Shown here piece by piece: positions 20,442-29,633 of a stretch of DNA of 64,000 nt. The position numbers were made by a program, and so were the translations under genes. The DNA comes from Nitrosomonas sp. (lineage in GTDB: Bacteria > Pseudomonadota > Gammaproteobacteria > Burkholderiales > Nitrosomonadaceae): positions 116,065 to 180,064 of the forward strand of contig JAHBZZ010000004.1 of assembly GCA_019635215.1 (NCBI GenBank), read 5' to 3'. The notes beneath the pieces are model-generated. The model was not told the DNA's origin. It did no database searches and was given only the letters and a program-made list of their open reading frames with translations. How positions within the stretch are numbered: the first letter of the stretch is position 1; every line of letters starts with the position of its first letter.

Positions 20442-21050
20442 ATGTTTACAGGAATAATTCAGTCGGTCGGAGAAATTATGCAGGTACGACCGTCGGGTAA
20501 TGATTCAAATCATAGTCTCAATATAACGATTTCATGCGGATCGTTGGATATGGCCGATGTTTCAATTGGCGACAGCATTGCTGTGAATGGTGTTTGCCTG
20601 ACAGTGACAGCATTTCATGATCGATTATTTACGGTTGATGTATCGCCTGAGACGCTTAAATGCACATGGGGTCTGGATAAGTCTGGTCAAACGGTGAATC
20701 TGGAAAAAGCCATGCGCTTGTCAGATCGTCTGGGCGGGCACCTGGTCAGCGGACATGTCGATGCTACCGCTGAAGTGGTCCGGTTTTTACCGGCTGGCGG
20801 TAATTATCTATTGACCCTTCGGCCGCCGAAGCATTTGCTGCGCTACATTACCCGTAAAGGATCAATTACCGTCAACGGTGTCAGTTTGACAGTCAATAAA
20901 ATAGACAATGATGAAATTTCTATCAATCTTATTCCACATACGCTGTCAATGACGAATCTTAATGCATTGAAGCCGGGCATGCGGGTCAATCTGGAAACCG
21001 ATATGTTGGCGCGTTATGTTGAAAACTTGTTACACAGGCCGGAGGTATAA
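20442..21050 (+). CDS. ribE: Riboflavin synthase, alpha chain
   Basis: Dismutates two 6,7-dimethyl-8-ribityllumazine molecules to riboflavin. The 202 residues show the internal duplication of two lumazine-binding barrels: MFTGII...[11 protein letters not shown] in the first and [12 protein letters not shown] in the second, with [10 protein letters not shown]. First gene of a ribE-ribBX-ribH-nusB run, with 4 bases to the next start. I see no FMN riboswitch in the 48 bases upstream. Confidence 0.96.
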   Translation: MFTGIIQSVGEIMQVRPSGNDSNHSLNITISCGSLDMADVSIGDSIAVNGVCLTVTAFHDRLFTVDVSPETLKCTWGLDKSGQTVNLEKAMRLSDRLGGHLVSGHVDATAEVVRFLPAGGNYLLTLRPPKHLLRYITRKGSITVNGVSLTVNKIDNDEISINLIPHTLSMTNLNALKPGMRVNLETDMLARYVENLLHRPEV

Positions 21051-21054
21051 AATA

Positions 21055-22152
21055 ATGGCGGTCAGTTCGATACAAGACATTATCGCTGATATGAAAGCTG
21101 GGAGAATGGTTATTCTTGTTGATGAAGAAGACCGGGAAAATGAAGGTGACTTGGTGATCGCTGCAGATTTTGTTTCCCCGGAAGCTATCAATTTTATGGC
21201 CACACATGGTAAAGGCCTGATTTGCCTGACATTAACAGAGGAACGCTGCCGCCAATTAAATTTGCCTTTAATGGTTACATCTAATCGTTCTCCATTGGGA
21301 ACGAATTTTACGGTGTCCATCGAAGCGGCACAGGGTGTGACAACCGGAATATCCGCGGCGGATCGTGCACGAACAGTGCAGGTTGCGGTTAGAGTGGATG
21401 CCAAAGCCGATGATATCGTTCAGCCTGGGCATATTTTTCCGTTAATGGCTCAAAAAGGGGGGGTTCTGGTACGCGCAGGACATACCGAAGCGGGCTGTGA
21501 TCTGGCGCGTATAGCGGGTTTGACTGCGGCTTCCGTGATTTGTGAAATCCTTAAAGAAGATGGTAGTATGGCCAGATTAGCCGATTTAATGTTTTTTGCT
21601 GAAAAGCATCAACTCAAAATCGGTACTATTGCAGACTTGATTCATTACCGCAGTCTCAATGAAAGTTTGGTGACACGTGTGACTGAGCGCACCATTCGAA
21701 CAATCCATGGTGAGTTTCAACTGGTTGCCTACCGGGATGAAATTGCTCATACCATTCATCTGGCACTTACAAAAGGAAAAATCACACCCGACACTGAAAC
21801 GCTGGTGCGTGTTCATGAGCCTTTGTCCGTAATTGACCTGCTTGATATAGAGGACGATACGCATTCTTGGAGCATTCATGATGCCATGCGCATGATTGCA
21901 CAGTCCGGAAACGGGATAATCGTATTTTTGCATCGTAATGAAAGTTCTGTAAAACTGATAGAGCGTATTCAATTAAAACAGTCTGATTTGCCAGACCGTC
22001 ATCAATCCGCTTTAAGAGACCATGGAATCGGTGCTCAGATACTTAAGGATTTAAATGTTGGTAAAATGCGTTTGTTGGCAACGCCAAGGAAAATGCCAAG
22101 CGTAACGGGATTTGGTCTGGAAGTGACCCGTTATGTGAACATGGGAGAATAG
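21055..22152 (+). CDS. ribB: 3,4-dihydroxy-2-butanone 4-phosphate synthase fused to a degenerate GTP cyclohydrolase II domain
   Basis: The N-terminal half (about 1-205) is an intact DHBP synthase: [42 protein letters not shown]. It converts ribulose 5-phosphate for riboflavin synthesis. The C-terminal half aligns with GTP cyclohydrolase II, but the zinc site (normally two or three Cys in a CxTGDxxxSxRCDC motif) is replaced by [19 protein letters not shown] without any Cys. It therefore should not hydrolyse GTP; a separate ribA is expected elsewhere. Such hybrids are known in proteobacteria as RibBX. ATG at 21055, preceded by GGAGG. Confidence 0.93.
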   Translation: MAVSSIQDIIADMKAGRMVILVDEEDRENEGDLVIAADFVSPEAINFMATHGKGLICLTLTEERCRQLNLPLMVTSNRSPLGTNFTVSIEAAQGVTTGISAADRARTVQVAVRVDAKADDIVQPGHIFPLMAQKGGVLVRAGHTEAGCDLARIAGLTAASVICEILKEDGSMARLADLMFFAEKHQLKIGTIADLIHYRSLNESLVTRVTERTIRTIHGEFQLVAYRDEIAHTIHLALTKGKITPDTETLVRVHEPLSVIDLLDIEDDTHSWSIHDAMRMIAQSGNGIIVFLHRNESSVKLIERIQLKQSDLPDRHQSALRDHGIGAQILKDLNVGKMRLLATPRKMPSVTGFGLEVTRYVNMGE

Positions 22153-22220
22153 ATCAGGAAAAATTCAGTTTTCTGAAATCGCGTCATTTGTATAATTCAA
22201 CGGAAATTAAAGGAGAGGAA

Positions 22221-22706
22221 ATGACGTACTACGATAATATTCAAGAGGTTGAGCCGGATCTTATGGGCGAAGGATTGCGCATCGGAATTGTCATGAGCCG
22301 GTTTAATAGTGATATCGGTGAAGGTTTGCTGAGTGCCTGCACAGATGAGCTTAAGCAACATGACGTGCAGGATTCTGATATTCTGCTGGTCACCGTTCCA
22401 GGCGCGCTTGAAATACCCATAGCATTATTGAGAATGGCCGACAGTAATCAGTTTGACGCTCTGATTGCATTGGGTGCCGTAATTCGGGGTGACACTTATC
22501 ATTTTGAAGTGGTTGCTAATGAATCTGCGCGGGGTATCGGTCAAGTTCAACTTGAAACTGAAATTCCGATTGTTAATGGTGTTTTGACAACGGATACTGA
22601 AGATCAGGCGATCGAACGCATGATGCAAAAAGGTAAAGAAGCCGCCAAGGTCGCTATTGAAATGGGAAATTTATTGATCAAGCTGGAAGAATATTCAGTT
22701 GACTGA
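22221..22706 (+). CDS. ribH: 6,7-dimethyl-8-ribityllumazine synthase
   Basis: Condenses the DHBP and ribitylaminouracil intermediates to lumazine, the substrate of RibE. The 161 residues contain [45 protein letters not shown] (catalytic His) and [18 protein letters not shown] 22221 follows GGAGAGG; an in-frame TTG 33 bases upstream is not needed. Its stop overlaps the start of nusB. Confidence 0.96.
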   Translation: MTYYDNIQEVEPDLMGEGLRIGIVMSRFNSDIGEGLLSACTDELKQHDVQDSDILLVTVPGALEIPIALLRMADSNQFDALIALGAVIRGDTYHFEVVANESARGIGQVQLETEIPIVNGVLTTDTEDQAIERMMQKGKEAAKVAIEMGNLLIKLEEYSVD

Positions 22707-23160
22707 AAAACAGGTTACAGCACATAAAAAAACAGCAAAATACAAGAGCAAACGCCGCATTGCGCGCGAACTTGTTTTGCAGGGTCTTTATCAATGGCGT
22801 CTGACAGGTGAAGCGGAAAACACTATCATGGCACAGCTTCGTGAAACGCAGGTTTTTTGTCGGGCGGATGAAGCATTCTTTTCTCGTCTGTTGAGTGGCG
22901 TTCTTGCGCATGTAATTCAACTGGAACAGACTATTCAACCCTATCTGGATAGGCCTATTAAAGAATTGAGTCCTGTTGAATACGGCATCCTTTTGTTAAG
23001 CACCTATGAGTTTATTCACTTTCTCGATGTGCCGTATCGTGCCATTATTAACGAAGCAATAGAGTTAGCCAGAATCTACGGCGGAAGTGACGGTTACAAG
23101 TATGTCAATGGTGTTCTGGATAAGCTGGCGTACAAATTGAGAGCGGTAGAAACAGCTTAG
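22699..23160 (+). CDS. nusB: Transcription antitermination protein NusB
   Basis: Binds boxA RNA with NusE (S10) in rRNA antitermination complexes. The 153-residue protein has the family pattern [58 protein letters not shown] and [11 protein letters not shown]. It starts with TTG at 22699, inside the last codons of ribH, suggesting translational coupling; no ATG occurs before the conserved helix. ribH-nusB linkage is common in proteobacteria. Confidence 0.95.
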   Translation: MTEKQVTAHKKTAKYKSKRRIARELVLQGLYQWRLTGEAENTIMAQLRETQVFCRADEAFFSRLLSGVLAHVIQLEQTIQPYLDRPIKELSPVEYGILLLSTYEFIHFLDVPYRAIINEAIELARIYGGSDGYKYVNGVLDKLAYKLRAVETA

Positions 23161-23212
23161 TAAATCCTGAATTTCTTATTTATATTCAAAGATTAGAGGC
23201 GATTGTTGAAAC

Positions 23213-24196
23213 GTGCCATCGGAATTTGATCTTATTCAACGTTACTTCAAATGGCCAGTCACCAATACCCTGTTGGGTATTGGTGACGATGCCGCAGTAA
23301 TTGCCCCGAATACGGAAATGGAACTGGCAATATCGACCGATTGCCTGGTGGCAGGACAACATTTTTCCGAAAATACAGATCCTTATAAACTCGGTTATAA
23401 ATCCTTGGCGGTTAATTTGTCGGATATGGCGGCAATGGGTGCAGTGCCGCGTTGGGCGACATTATCGTTAACGTTGCCGCATTCGGTGATAGATCACCAT
23501 GAAAGCTGGCTTGGTGAATTTTCAAAAGGTTTTCACGCGCTGGCTCAAGAGTATCAGGTCGCACTTATCGGCGGGGATACGGCTTCAGGACCGTTGAATA
23601 TCAGTGTGCATATCATCGGAGAAGTTAAAAAAGGCCGCTGGCTGCGCCGTTCCGGAGCTCAACCGGGTGATGACATATGGGTGTCCGGTTGTTTGGGCGA
23701 TGCGGCTTTGGCGTTAAAACATCAAATGCACGAAATTGCATTGACCGATGATGAAGTGGCCTATTGTTTACCTGCGCTGGATACACCAACCGCACGTGTT
23801 GCATTGGGACAACGCCTGATTGATTGGGCGCATAGTGCAATTGATATTTCCGATGGATTGATGGCCGATCTGGGACATATTTTGTCTTGTTCGGCGCGAT
23901 CGGCTACGATAGAACTCCAGGAAGTACCCGGTTCGGCAGTTATGAAGCGTTATTTGCCCTCGCCGTTAGCGGTTGAATGCCTTATGACAGGTGGAGATGA
24001 TTACGAACTGTGTTTTACGGCATCCCCAAAGAATCGAAGCGCTATCCGTCAGATAGAACAAGAACTACAGGTTCCGCTGACCATTATCGGAGAAATAAAA
24101 CAACAGAAAATGCAGAAATCGGATTTGATTGTTTACGATAGCAAGGGTGAAAAAATAGTTCTGGAGAAGAAAGGATATGACCACTTTGCTGCCTAG
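23213..24196 (+). CDS. thiL: Thiamine-monophosphate kinase
   Basis: Phosphorylates thiamine monophosphate to the active diphosphate. The 327-residue product has the ThiL/PurM-fold motifs GIGDDAAVI, STDCLVAGQHF, GYKSLAVNLSDMAAMGA, GGDTASG, IDISDGLMADLGHI and TGGDDYELCF. It starts with GTG (23213) behind a weak ribosome site. It overlaps pgpA by 20 bases, so the two are coupled. The nusB-thiL-pgpA order is a known proteobacterial arrangement. Confidence 0.95.
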   Translation: MPSEFDLIQRYFKWPVTNTLLGIGDDAAVIAPNTEMELAISTDCLVAGQHFSENTDPYKLGYKSLAVNLSDMAAMGAVPRWATLSLTLPHSVIDHHESWLGEFSKGFHALAQEYQVALIGGDTASGPLNISVHIIGEVKKGRWLRRSGAQPGDDIWVSGCLGDAALALKHQMHEIALTDDEVAYCLPALDTPTARVALGQRLIDWAHSAIDISDGLMADLGHILSCSARSATIELQEVPGSAVMKRYLPSPLAVECLMTGGDDYELCFTASPKNRSAIRQIEQELQVPLTIIGEIKQQKMQKSDLIVYDSKGEKIVLEKKGYDHFAA

Positions 24197-24692
24197 AGTA
24201 CAACCGGATATAGTTTTTGTTTGTAAGCACCCGGCTTATTTCACGGCCTTTTCGGGTGGTTTTGGCCTGAGTCCAAAAGCACCGGGAACGGTCGGCACCT
24301 TAGTCGCATTTCCATTGTTTTGGGTACTAAATCATTACCTTGATCCCGTTCATTTATTATTGCTGATTGATTTCCTTTTCATTATTGGAATCTGGGCATG
24401 TGGTGTAACTGGCAAAGCATTGGATGTACCGGATCATGGTGGTATCGTTTGGGATGAGACGGTTGCTTTTCTTCTGGTGCTTTATTTTACGCCGCCTGGA
24501 TTCATCTGGTATTTTGCGGCGTTTGTTCTGTTTCGTTTTTTTGATATTGTAAAACCGCAACCCATCCGCTATTACGATCGACACTTAAAAGGCGGGTTTG
24601 GGGTGATGTTTGATGATATGATCGCGGCTTTTTTTACTTTGATCTGTCTGGCGGGCTGGAAAGCGTGGGTATTGTCTGAAAGTTACTTTTAA
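24177..24692 (+). CDS. pgpA: Phosphatidylglycerophosphatase A
   Basis: Inner-membrane phosphatase that makes phosphatidylglycerol from its phosphate. The 171 residues include SGGFGLSPKAPGTVGTLVAFPLF, the acidic catalytic segment DHGGIVWDETVAF, PQPIRYYDRHLKGGFGVMFDDMIAA and about four hydrophobic helices, all typical of PgpA. Confidence 0.95.
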   Translation: MTTLLPRVQPDIVFVCKHPAYFTAFSGGFGLSPKAPGTVGTLVAFPLFWVLNHYLDPVHLLLLIDFLFIIGIWACGVTGKALDVPDHGGIVWDETVAFLLVLYFTPPGFIWYFAAFVLFRFFDIVKPQPIRYYDRHLKGGFGVMFDDMIAAFFTLICLAGWKAWVLSESYF

Positions 24693-24715
24693 CATCCACC
24701 GGTATTGAAAACCCT

Positions 24716-25231
24716 ATGGATCATGAACAGAATGTTATTTTCAATCTGGCTGAAAATACAGGTCGGAATTTAAAGCTGCGTGGCTTGTATCTGACCAGCG
24801 CGGAATCCTGTACGGGCGGTTGGCTCGGTCAGGCAATAACTGCGGTAGCTGGTAGTTCTGAATGGTACGAGCGCGGGTTTATCACCTACAGCAATCTCGC
24901 CAAAAATGAAATGTTGCAGGTCAGTGCTTTGACATTGGAGCGATTTGGTGCCGTTTCTTTAGAGGTTGCGTATGAAATGGTAACAGGCGCATTAAAAAAC
25001 AGCGCTGCAGATATCGGTGTTGCTATTACCGGAGTCGCGGGGCCCGGCGGTGGAAGCGAACTTAAGCCGGTGGGTACCGTATGTTTTGCTTGGATGCTGA
25101 AAAATGGTTTCGCGGTCAAAAAACAGTTTTTTTTTGTGGGTGACCGTGAGGCAGTTCGTAAACAGGCAGTTGTTACAGCATTGAAAGGTATTTTAAGTTT
25201 GCTGGATGAAATTCCGGTTGCTGTCGTTTAG
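24716..25231 (+). CDS. pncC: Nicotinamide-nucleotide amidase (PncC/CinA C-terminal domain)
   Basis: Deamidates NMN to nicotinate mononucleotide in pyridine-nucleotide salvage. The 171-residue protein consists only of the CinA C-terminal domain: SAESCTGGWLGQAITAVAGSSEWYERGFITYSN and GVAGPGGG. It lacks the N-terminal molybdopterin-like domain of full CinA. End of the plus-strand housekeeping run. Confidence 0.93.
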   Translation: MDHEQNVIFNLAENTGRNLKLRGLYLTSAESCTGGWLGQAITAVAGSSEWYERGFITYSNLAKNEMLQVSALTLERFGAVSLEVAYEMVTGALKNSAADIGVAITGVAGPGGGSELKPVGTVCFAWMLKNGFAVKKQFFFVGDREAVRKQAVVTALKGILSLLDEIPVAVV

Positions 25232-25248
25232 TAAGAAGGGCACATCCG

Positions 25249-25944
25249 TTAAGTGAAACAAGACGGATCATTATACAGTTGGCTTGTTTGAGAAAGTTTA
25301 AGTGATGAAACGGTATCTTTCATCATCAGTGCCAGTTTGATTCGGTCAGAAATTTGCAGTTTGCGGAAAATTTCCGTCAGATGTGCTTTGACAGTGCGTT
25401 CGGTAATATCTAGGCGGTTTGCGATACGCTTGTTACTTTCGCCATGGCCAACCAGCATCGCGATTTCATATTCACGCTTGGTCAGGTTCGATAACAAATC
25501 GTGTATTGCCGATTCGATGCGTTCTTTTTCCATGGACACTTCGACGAGCTCATCCAGCATGAAGCTGGTCAGTGAGCGCCGAATCCATAATTCACCTTTC
25601 AAGACAGCCTTGATCGCATACCGAATTTGTTCGGTATGCATGGTTAAGTCACAGCAACCCCTGATGCCGCTTTTAAACAGCGTCCATTCCACGTTATCAG
25701 GAAGTGTAGGACTAAAAAGCAGAATTTTTGTTTGTGGTGCTGAAATCACAATTTCCAATACATCCTTTTGTTGATCCGGTCCCAAAAGGCTGTAATCAAG
25801 CAGTAATAAATCCGGTTTTATTTTGTGGATTTTATCCCTGGTTTGCCGAAGACTGTTTGCCATTGCGGTCGAAGACATGCCAAAAACACTTCCTTCCCAG
25901 CGTGCAAGTAATTCTAAATTCGAACTGGCAAGTAGAGTTAACAT
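25249..25944 (-). CDS. NarL/LuxR-type response regulator with atypical receiver
   Basis: The 231 residues have a receiver-like N-terminal half with an Asp at the phosphorylation position (D50, LLLLDYSLL). The N-terminal acidic pair is absent (LLASSN where an EDD-like pocket is expected). The C-terminal half is a clear LuxR-type helix-turn-helix: LTKREYEIAMLVGHGESNKRIANRLDITERTVKAHLTEIFRKL (about 155-200). Phosphorylation is therefore doubtful and it may act as an atypical regulator. No kinase nearby. Convergent with pncC. Confidence 0.87.
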   Translation of the reverse strand: MLTLLASSNLELLARWEGSVFGMSSTAMANSLRQTRDKIHKIKPDLLLLDYSLLGPDQQKDVLEIVISAPQTKILLFSPTLPDNVEWTLFKSGIRGCCDLTMHTEQIRYAIKAVLKGELWIRRSLTSFMLDELVEVSMEKERIESAIHDLLSNLTKREYEIAMLVGHGESNKRIANRLDITERTVKAHLTEIFRKLQISDRIKLALMMKDTVSSLKLSQTSQLYNDPSCFT

Positions 25945-26339
25945 AGGTTTTTCATGAATTGATGTGAAGGTGAAAACACTATTGCTCCGATCACTTTAGT
26001 GCTGACTCAAGGATCAAGCGGCAATGGTTTCTTTAAACGGCAAATTAGTTTGAGACTTAAGTTTTCTTTTGTTGTAGCTATTTCTTTCTGTAAATAATTT
26101 GAAAGATATTTGGCATGTATCTCAACGCAGCGATCGAATACATGATTCACTATGGGCTGACGATAAGCTATTGAAGGGCAAATTAAAGAGCAATTAATAA
26201 TTGTGTAGAACGGGACTTGGAATATCAAAAGCCCAATAAAAAAGTCCCGGGTTGGTTCAGAGCCAGTGACTACGCATAAGCCTGTAATCGTATTTCAGCT
26301 ATCCACAATCCATAGCCAGTAGAAGATGATTTGTTGCAA
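25945..26339. other. Intergenic region without a supported gene
   Basis: 395 bases. A minus-strand frame of 73 codons (26007-26228) starts with TTG and lacks a ribosome site, so I do not call it. A 7-base inverted repeat CGGGACT (26211-26217) / AGTCCCG (26243-26249) is present. A DnaA-box-like TATCCACA (around 26300) is isolated. Confidence 0.4.
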
Positions 26340-27620
26340 TCAATCAGTAAAATCCTGTAAAACGCGCAATACTTCGTCAATATCGTATGTTGTGTGGTTG
26401 GCGTTGATCTGAAAGCGGATTTCTTCTTCGCCTTGCGGTACGACCGGATAATTCAAATCGGTGGCCAGTATTCTATTTTTGAATAAATGCTGTATCAGGC
26501 GTGCTGTTTTTTGCGAATCGCGAATGACTAGGGGGGTGACCGGGTGTTTTCCAGGTATGGTTTCAAAGCCGAGGTCGGTGATTCCGCTTTCAAAGCGGGT
26601 TGTTAATGCGCGGATTTTTTTCAGGCGTGCGAGGCCTTCGCTGCTTTCCAGAATATCGAGTGATTTTTTTGCGGCCAGTGCTTCGGATGGGGTGATCGGG
26701 TTGGAATACACATAAAAAGGCGATATCTCGCGCAGGTAATCAATCACCGGCCTGCTTGCCGCGATATAGCCGCCGTTGACGCCAAGTGCTTTGCCGAGTG
26801 TGGCGATCAGGATGTCGACCGTGCACTGGGTATATTCTTCGGTACCGCGTCCGGTTTCGCCGAATGCGCCAATGCCATGCGAATCGTCGACAATCGTGAT
26901 GATGCCTTCGGCAAAATGCTGTTCGTATTTCCGGCAGATTTCCACGATTGTATTGAGCGGCGCATGATCGCCGCGCATACTGAAAACGCCGTCGGTTATC
27001 ACCAGAACCCGCCGGATCGGCGTTGTGCTTGTTTGCTGCGTGGATGCGTGTGTGCTCAGGATATGCTCGAGTTCATTCATATCGAGATGTCGGTAAACGG
27101 CCTTTTGGGCGGGCCGTGATAACCGTATGGCATTAATGATGCTGCTGTGATTCAGTTCATCGCTGACAATCAGCGTTTCTGCATGGGTCAGGGCAGGCAG
27201 CACGCCCATGACAGTCGCGTACGCCGCGCTGTAAATCATGGCCGATTCACGCTGATGAAACGCCGCCAGCCGTTTTTCCAGTTCGATATGCGGAGCGTAG
27301 GTACCGGAAATAAAGCGCACAGCGCCGGGCCCCGTACCAAAATTCCGCACGCCTTTTTCCTCCGCGGCCATGACATCGGGATGCAGCGACAGACCCAGAT
27401 AGGAATTGGAATTCATCAATAAATAAGGATGGTCATCACCCGCCAGAAAATAGCGCGGACCGATGTCTTTGTCTTCCTTTGCATCCGGCAGCCAGCCTTT
27501 TTTTATCCATTCGGGCGCGGCAATCCGTGCAATCGCTTTTTCGCTGCCTTTTAAAACCCCCTTGTTTCGCAGCGCTTCCAGTTTTGATACGCAGTAGGCG
27601 TTTAATTGCTCCAGTGACAT
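26340..27620 (-). CDS. kbl: Alpha-oxoamine synthase, probable glycine C-acetyltransferase (2-amino-3-ketobutyrate CoA ligase)
   Basis: Pyridoxal-phosphate enzyme of the class II aminotransferase fold. The 426 residues show NSNSYLGLSLHPDV, GTGPGAVRFISGTY, VDDSHGIGAFGETGRG and the PLP lysine in ATLGKALGVNGGYIAAS. Function as glycine acetyltransferase (aminoketobutyrate plus CoA to glycine plus acetyl-CoA) is inferred mainly from the threonine dehydrogenase encoded directly upstream; BioF or other synthases share the fold. AGGAA lies 6 bases before the ATG. About 26 bases separate it from tdh. Confidence 0.83.
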   Translation of the reverse strand: MSLEQLNAYCVSKLEALRNKGVLKGSEKAIARIAAPEWIKKGWLPDAKEDKDIGPRYFLAGDDHPYLLMNSNSYLGLSLHPDVMAAEEKGVRNFGTGPGAVRFISGTYAPHIELEKRLAAFHQRESAMIYSAAYATVMGVLPALTHAETLIVSDELNHSSIINAIRLSRPAQKAVYRHLDMNELEHILSTHASTQQTSTTPIRRVLVITDGVFSMRGDHAPLNTIVEICRKYEQHFAEGIITIVDDSHGIGAFGETGRGTEEYTQCTVDILIATLGKALGVNGGYIAASRPVIDYLREISPFYVYSNPITPSEALAAKKSLDILESSEGLARLKKIRALTTRFESGITDLGFETIPGKHPVTPLVIRDSQKTARLIQHLFKNRILATDLNYPVVPQGEEEIRFQINANHTTYDIDEVLRVLQDFTD

Positions 27621-27646
27621 AGCGATTCCTCGGTATACGGTTTAAA

Positions 27647-28606
27647 TTAAAGTTTTGCGTTTAATTTTGCAGTGAGTTGCGTTAGCATATGCGCAGTCAT
27701 CTGTTCCAAATTAAATTGCGGCTTCCATCCCCATTCTGCTCTGGCGGCCTGATCATCCATATGGCGCGGCCAGGAATCCGCGATAGCCTGCCGGACAGAA
27801 TCGACCTGGTAGTCCATGCTGAAGTCTGGAATATGTTTACGGATGCTTTCAGCGAGTTCTTCAGGTGCAAAACTCATCGCGGTGATATTAAAGGCATTGC
27901 GGTGTTTCAACTGGGCTGCATCGGTTTCCATCAATTCAATGGCGGCGCGGATGGCGTCGGGCATATACATCATGTCCAGGTAAGTGCCCTGTTGCAGGAA
28001 GCAGGTGTAGCTTTTGTGCTGAATGGCCTGATAAAAAATTTCCACAGCGTAATCCGTGGTTCCGCCACCGGGCCGCGTTTCGTACGAAATCAGGCCAGGA
28101 TAGCGGACGCCGCGCGTATCGACGCCAAACCGGGAAAAATAATAATCGCACAGCAGCTCGCCGGAAACCTTGCAGACGCCATACATGGTATTCGGCCGCT
28201 GCAGGGTGTCCTGCGGCGTATTGTCCCGCGGCGTATCCGGCCCGAATGCGCCGATTGAGCTGGGAAAAAATACCGCGCATTGTTGTTCCCTGCTGACCTC
28301 GAGCACGTTGAACAAGCCATCCATGTTGACCTTCCAGGCCCGTTGCGGGTTTTTTTCCGAAACTGCGGATAATAGTGCTGCAAGATGAAAGATGGTATCG
28401 ATCCCGTAGCGTTGAACCACCGCATTGACGGCTTCGATGCACATCACGTCCAGTGTGGTAAAAGGCCCCTCTTCGGCAAGGCTTTGCTGCGGCGCTTTCT
28501 GATGTCCGGCGGCAACGACGTTATCGCTGCCGTAGCGCAGACGCAGTGCATGAACCAGTTCTGAGCCGATCTGACCTGTCGCGCCTGTTACCAGTATGCG
28601 TTTCAT
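27647..28606 (-). CDS. tdh: L-threonine 3-dehydrogenase, short-chain (epimerase-like) type
   Basis: Oxidises threonine to 2-amino-3-ketobutyrate with NAD. The 319-residue protein has a Rossmann start ILVTGATGQIGSELV, the catalytic YxxxK (MYGVCKVSGE), SSIGAFGP, and the family-diagnostic PGLISYETRPGGGTTDYAVEIFYQAI. It resembles the animal-type SDR enzyme, not the zinc MDR type. ATG 28606 has GAGGAG 8 bases upstream; the start region overlaps the stop of the oxidoreductase gene. Confidence 0.9.
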   Translation of the reverse strand: MKRILVTGATGQIGSELVHALRLRYGSDNVVAAGHQKAPQQSLAEEGPFTTLDVMCIEAVNAVVQRYGIDTIFHLAALLSAVSEKNPQRAWKVNMDGLFNVLEVSREQQCAVFFPSSIGAFGPDTPRDNTPQDTLQRPNTMYGVCKVSGELLCDYYFSRFGVDTRGVRYPGLISYETRPGGGTTDYAVEIFYQAIQHKSYTCFLQQGTYLDMMYMPDAIRAAIELMETDAAQLKHRNAFNITAMSFAPEELAESIRKHIPDFSMDYQVDSVRQAIADSWPRHMDDQAARAEWGWKPQFNLEQMTAHMLTQLTAKLNAKL

Positions 28607-28611
28607 AACGA

Positions 28612-29613
28612 TCACTCCTCGATGATGAGCACCAGTTTTCCTGCGGGATGTTCTTCTTCCAGATACCGCTGCGCAGCTGCGGCATCGTTTAGGCTGAATT
28701 GCTTGTTGACTTCTATTTTCAATTTGCCTTCGTCAATCAATGCGGCGCAGCGCCGTAAGATTTCACCTTGATGCTGCTTCGCTGCGTCGAGATCAAGAAT
28801 GACAGGCGTCAGCATTAGCTCGAAACTGAAACGGATATTGCGTAAGCGGGCTTCACTCCAGTTCATGTCAGCCGGTGGTTGCAGAATAGTGACGATGTCG
28901 CCGTAATTTTTTACGCACTTGACGCAATTTTGCAGCACCGGCGGGCCAACGGTATCAAACGCGATATCGACGCCTTCACCAGAAGTCCAGCGCATGACTT
29001 CATTGGCGACATCATGCGTTTTGTAATTGATGGTCTTGTCAGCACCCAGCCGCTGTGTAAAAGCGGCTTTTTCGTCGCTGCTGGCGGTGGTGATAACTTT
29101 TGCACCGGCAAGTTTGGCAAGTTGGATCGCAACATGACCAACTCCCCCTGCGCCAGCGTGGATTAAAACAGTCTGGCCGGAAGCAATGCGTGCACGGTCA
29201 TGCACTGCTTCCCAGGCCGTGATCAACACTAATGGCGCGGCGGCGGCGTGTGCAAAATCCAGGGATCGCGGTTTGCTGGCCAGCAGGCTTTCATCCACGC
29301 AGGTATATTCAGCGTATGTGCCCTGCCGGAAATTAAAACCGGGCTGCGAAAAGTACACTTCATCACCGGGTTTGAAATGCTGAACATCGGGCCCGACAAT
29401 CTCTACAATGCCCGCGCCATCACAGCCGGGTATGACCGGAAAAGTGACTGGAAACCGATCCGGTGCTGCGCGGATTTTGCTGTCGACCGGATTGATTCCG
29501 GCAGCCTTAATCCGTACTTTGACCTGTGCCTCGTTGCATTGCACAGGCTCATCGACATCACCGTACTGCAATACATCCGCTGTACCGCCCGTTTCAAAAT
29601 AAATAGCTTTCAT
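28612..29613 (-). CDS. NADPH:quinone oxidoreductase-like MDR enzyme
   Basis: 333 residues of the medium-chain dehydrogenase/reductase superfamily, zinc-free quinone oxidoreductase branch: AAGINPVDSKIR, GCDGAGIVEIVG, the nucleotide-binding AGAGGVGHVAIQLAKLAGAKVI and GADKTINYKT. No structural zinc Cys cluster. It probably reduces quinones or enones with NADPH. Six bases before tdh, so co-transcribed; no direct role in threonine breakdown is evident. Confidence 0.85.
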   Translation of the reverse strand: MKAIYFETGGTADVLQYGDVDEPVQCNEAQVKVRIKAAGINPVDSKIRAAPDRFPVTFPVIPGCDGAGIVEIVGPDVQHFKPGDEVYFSQPGFNFRQGTYAEYTCVDESLLASKPRSLDFAHAAAAPLVLITAWEAVHDRARIASGQTVLIHAGAGGVGHVAIQLAKLAGAKVITTASSDEKAAFTQRLGADKTINYKTHDVANEVMRWTSGEGVDIAFDTVGPPVLQNCVKCVKNYGDIVTILQPPADMNWSEARLRNIRFSFELMLTPVILDLDAAKQHQGEILRRCAALIDEGKLKIEVNKQFSLNDAAAAQRYLEEEHPAGKLVLIIEE

Positions 29614-29633
29614 AATGTTTGCCTTGTGTTGTT

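Noticed and set aside
26007-26228. 73-codon minus-strand frame in an intergenic gap
   Set aside because: TTG start, no Shine-Dalgarno, no family resemblance; listed as intergenic instead.
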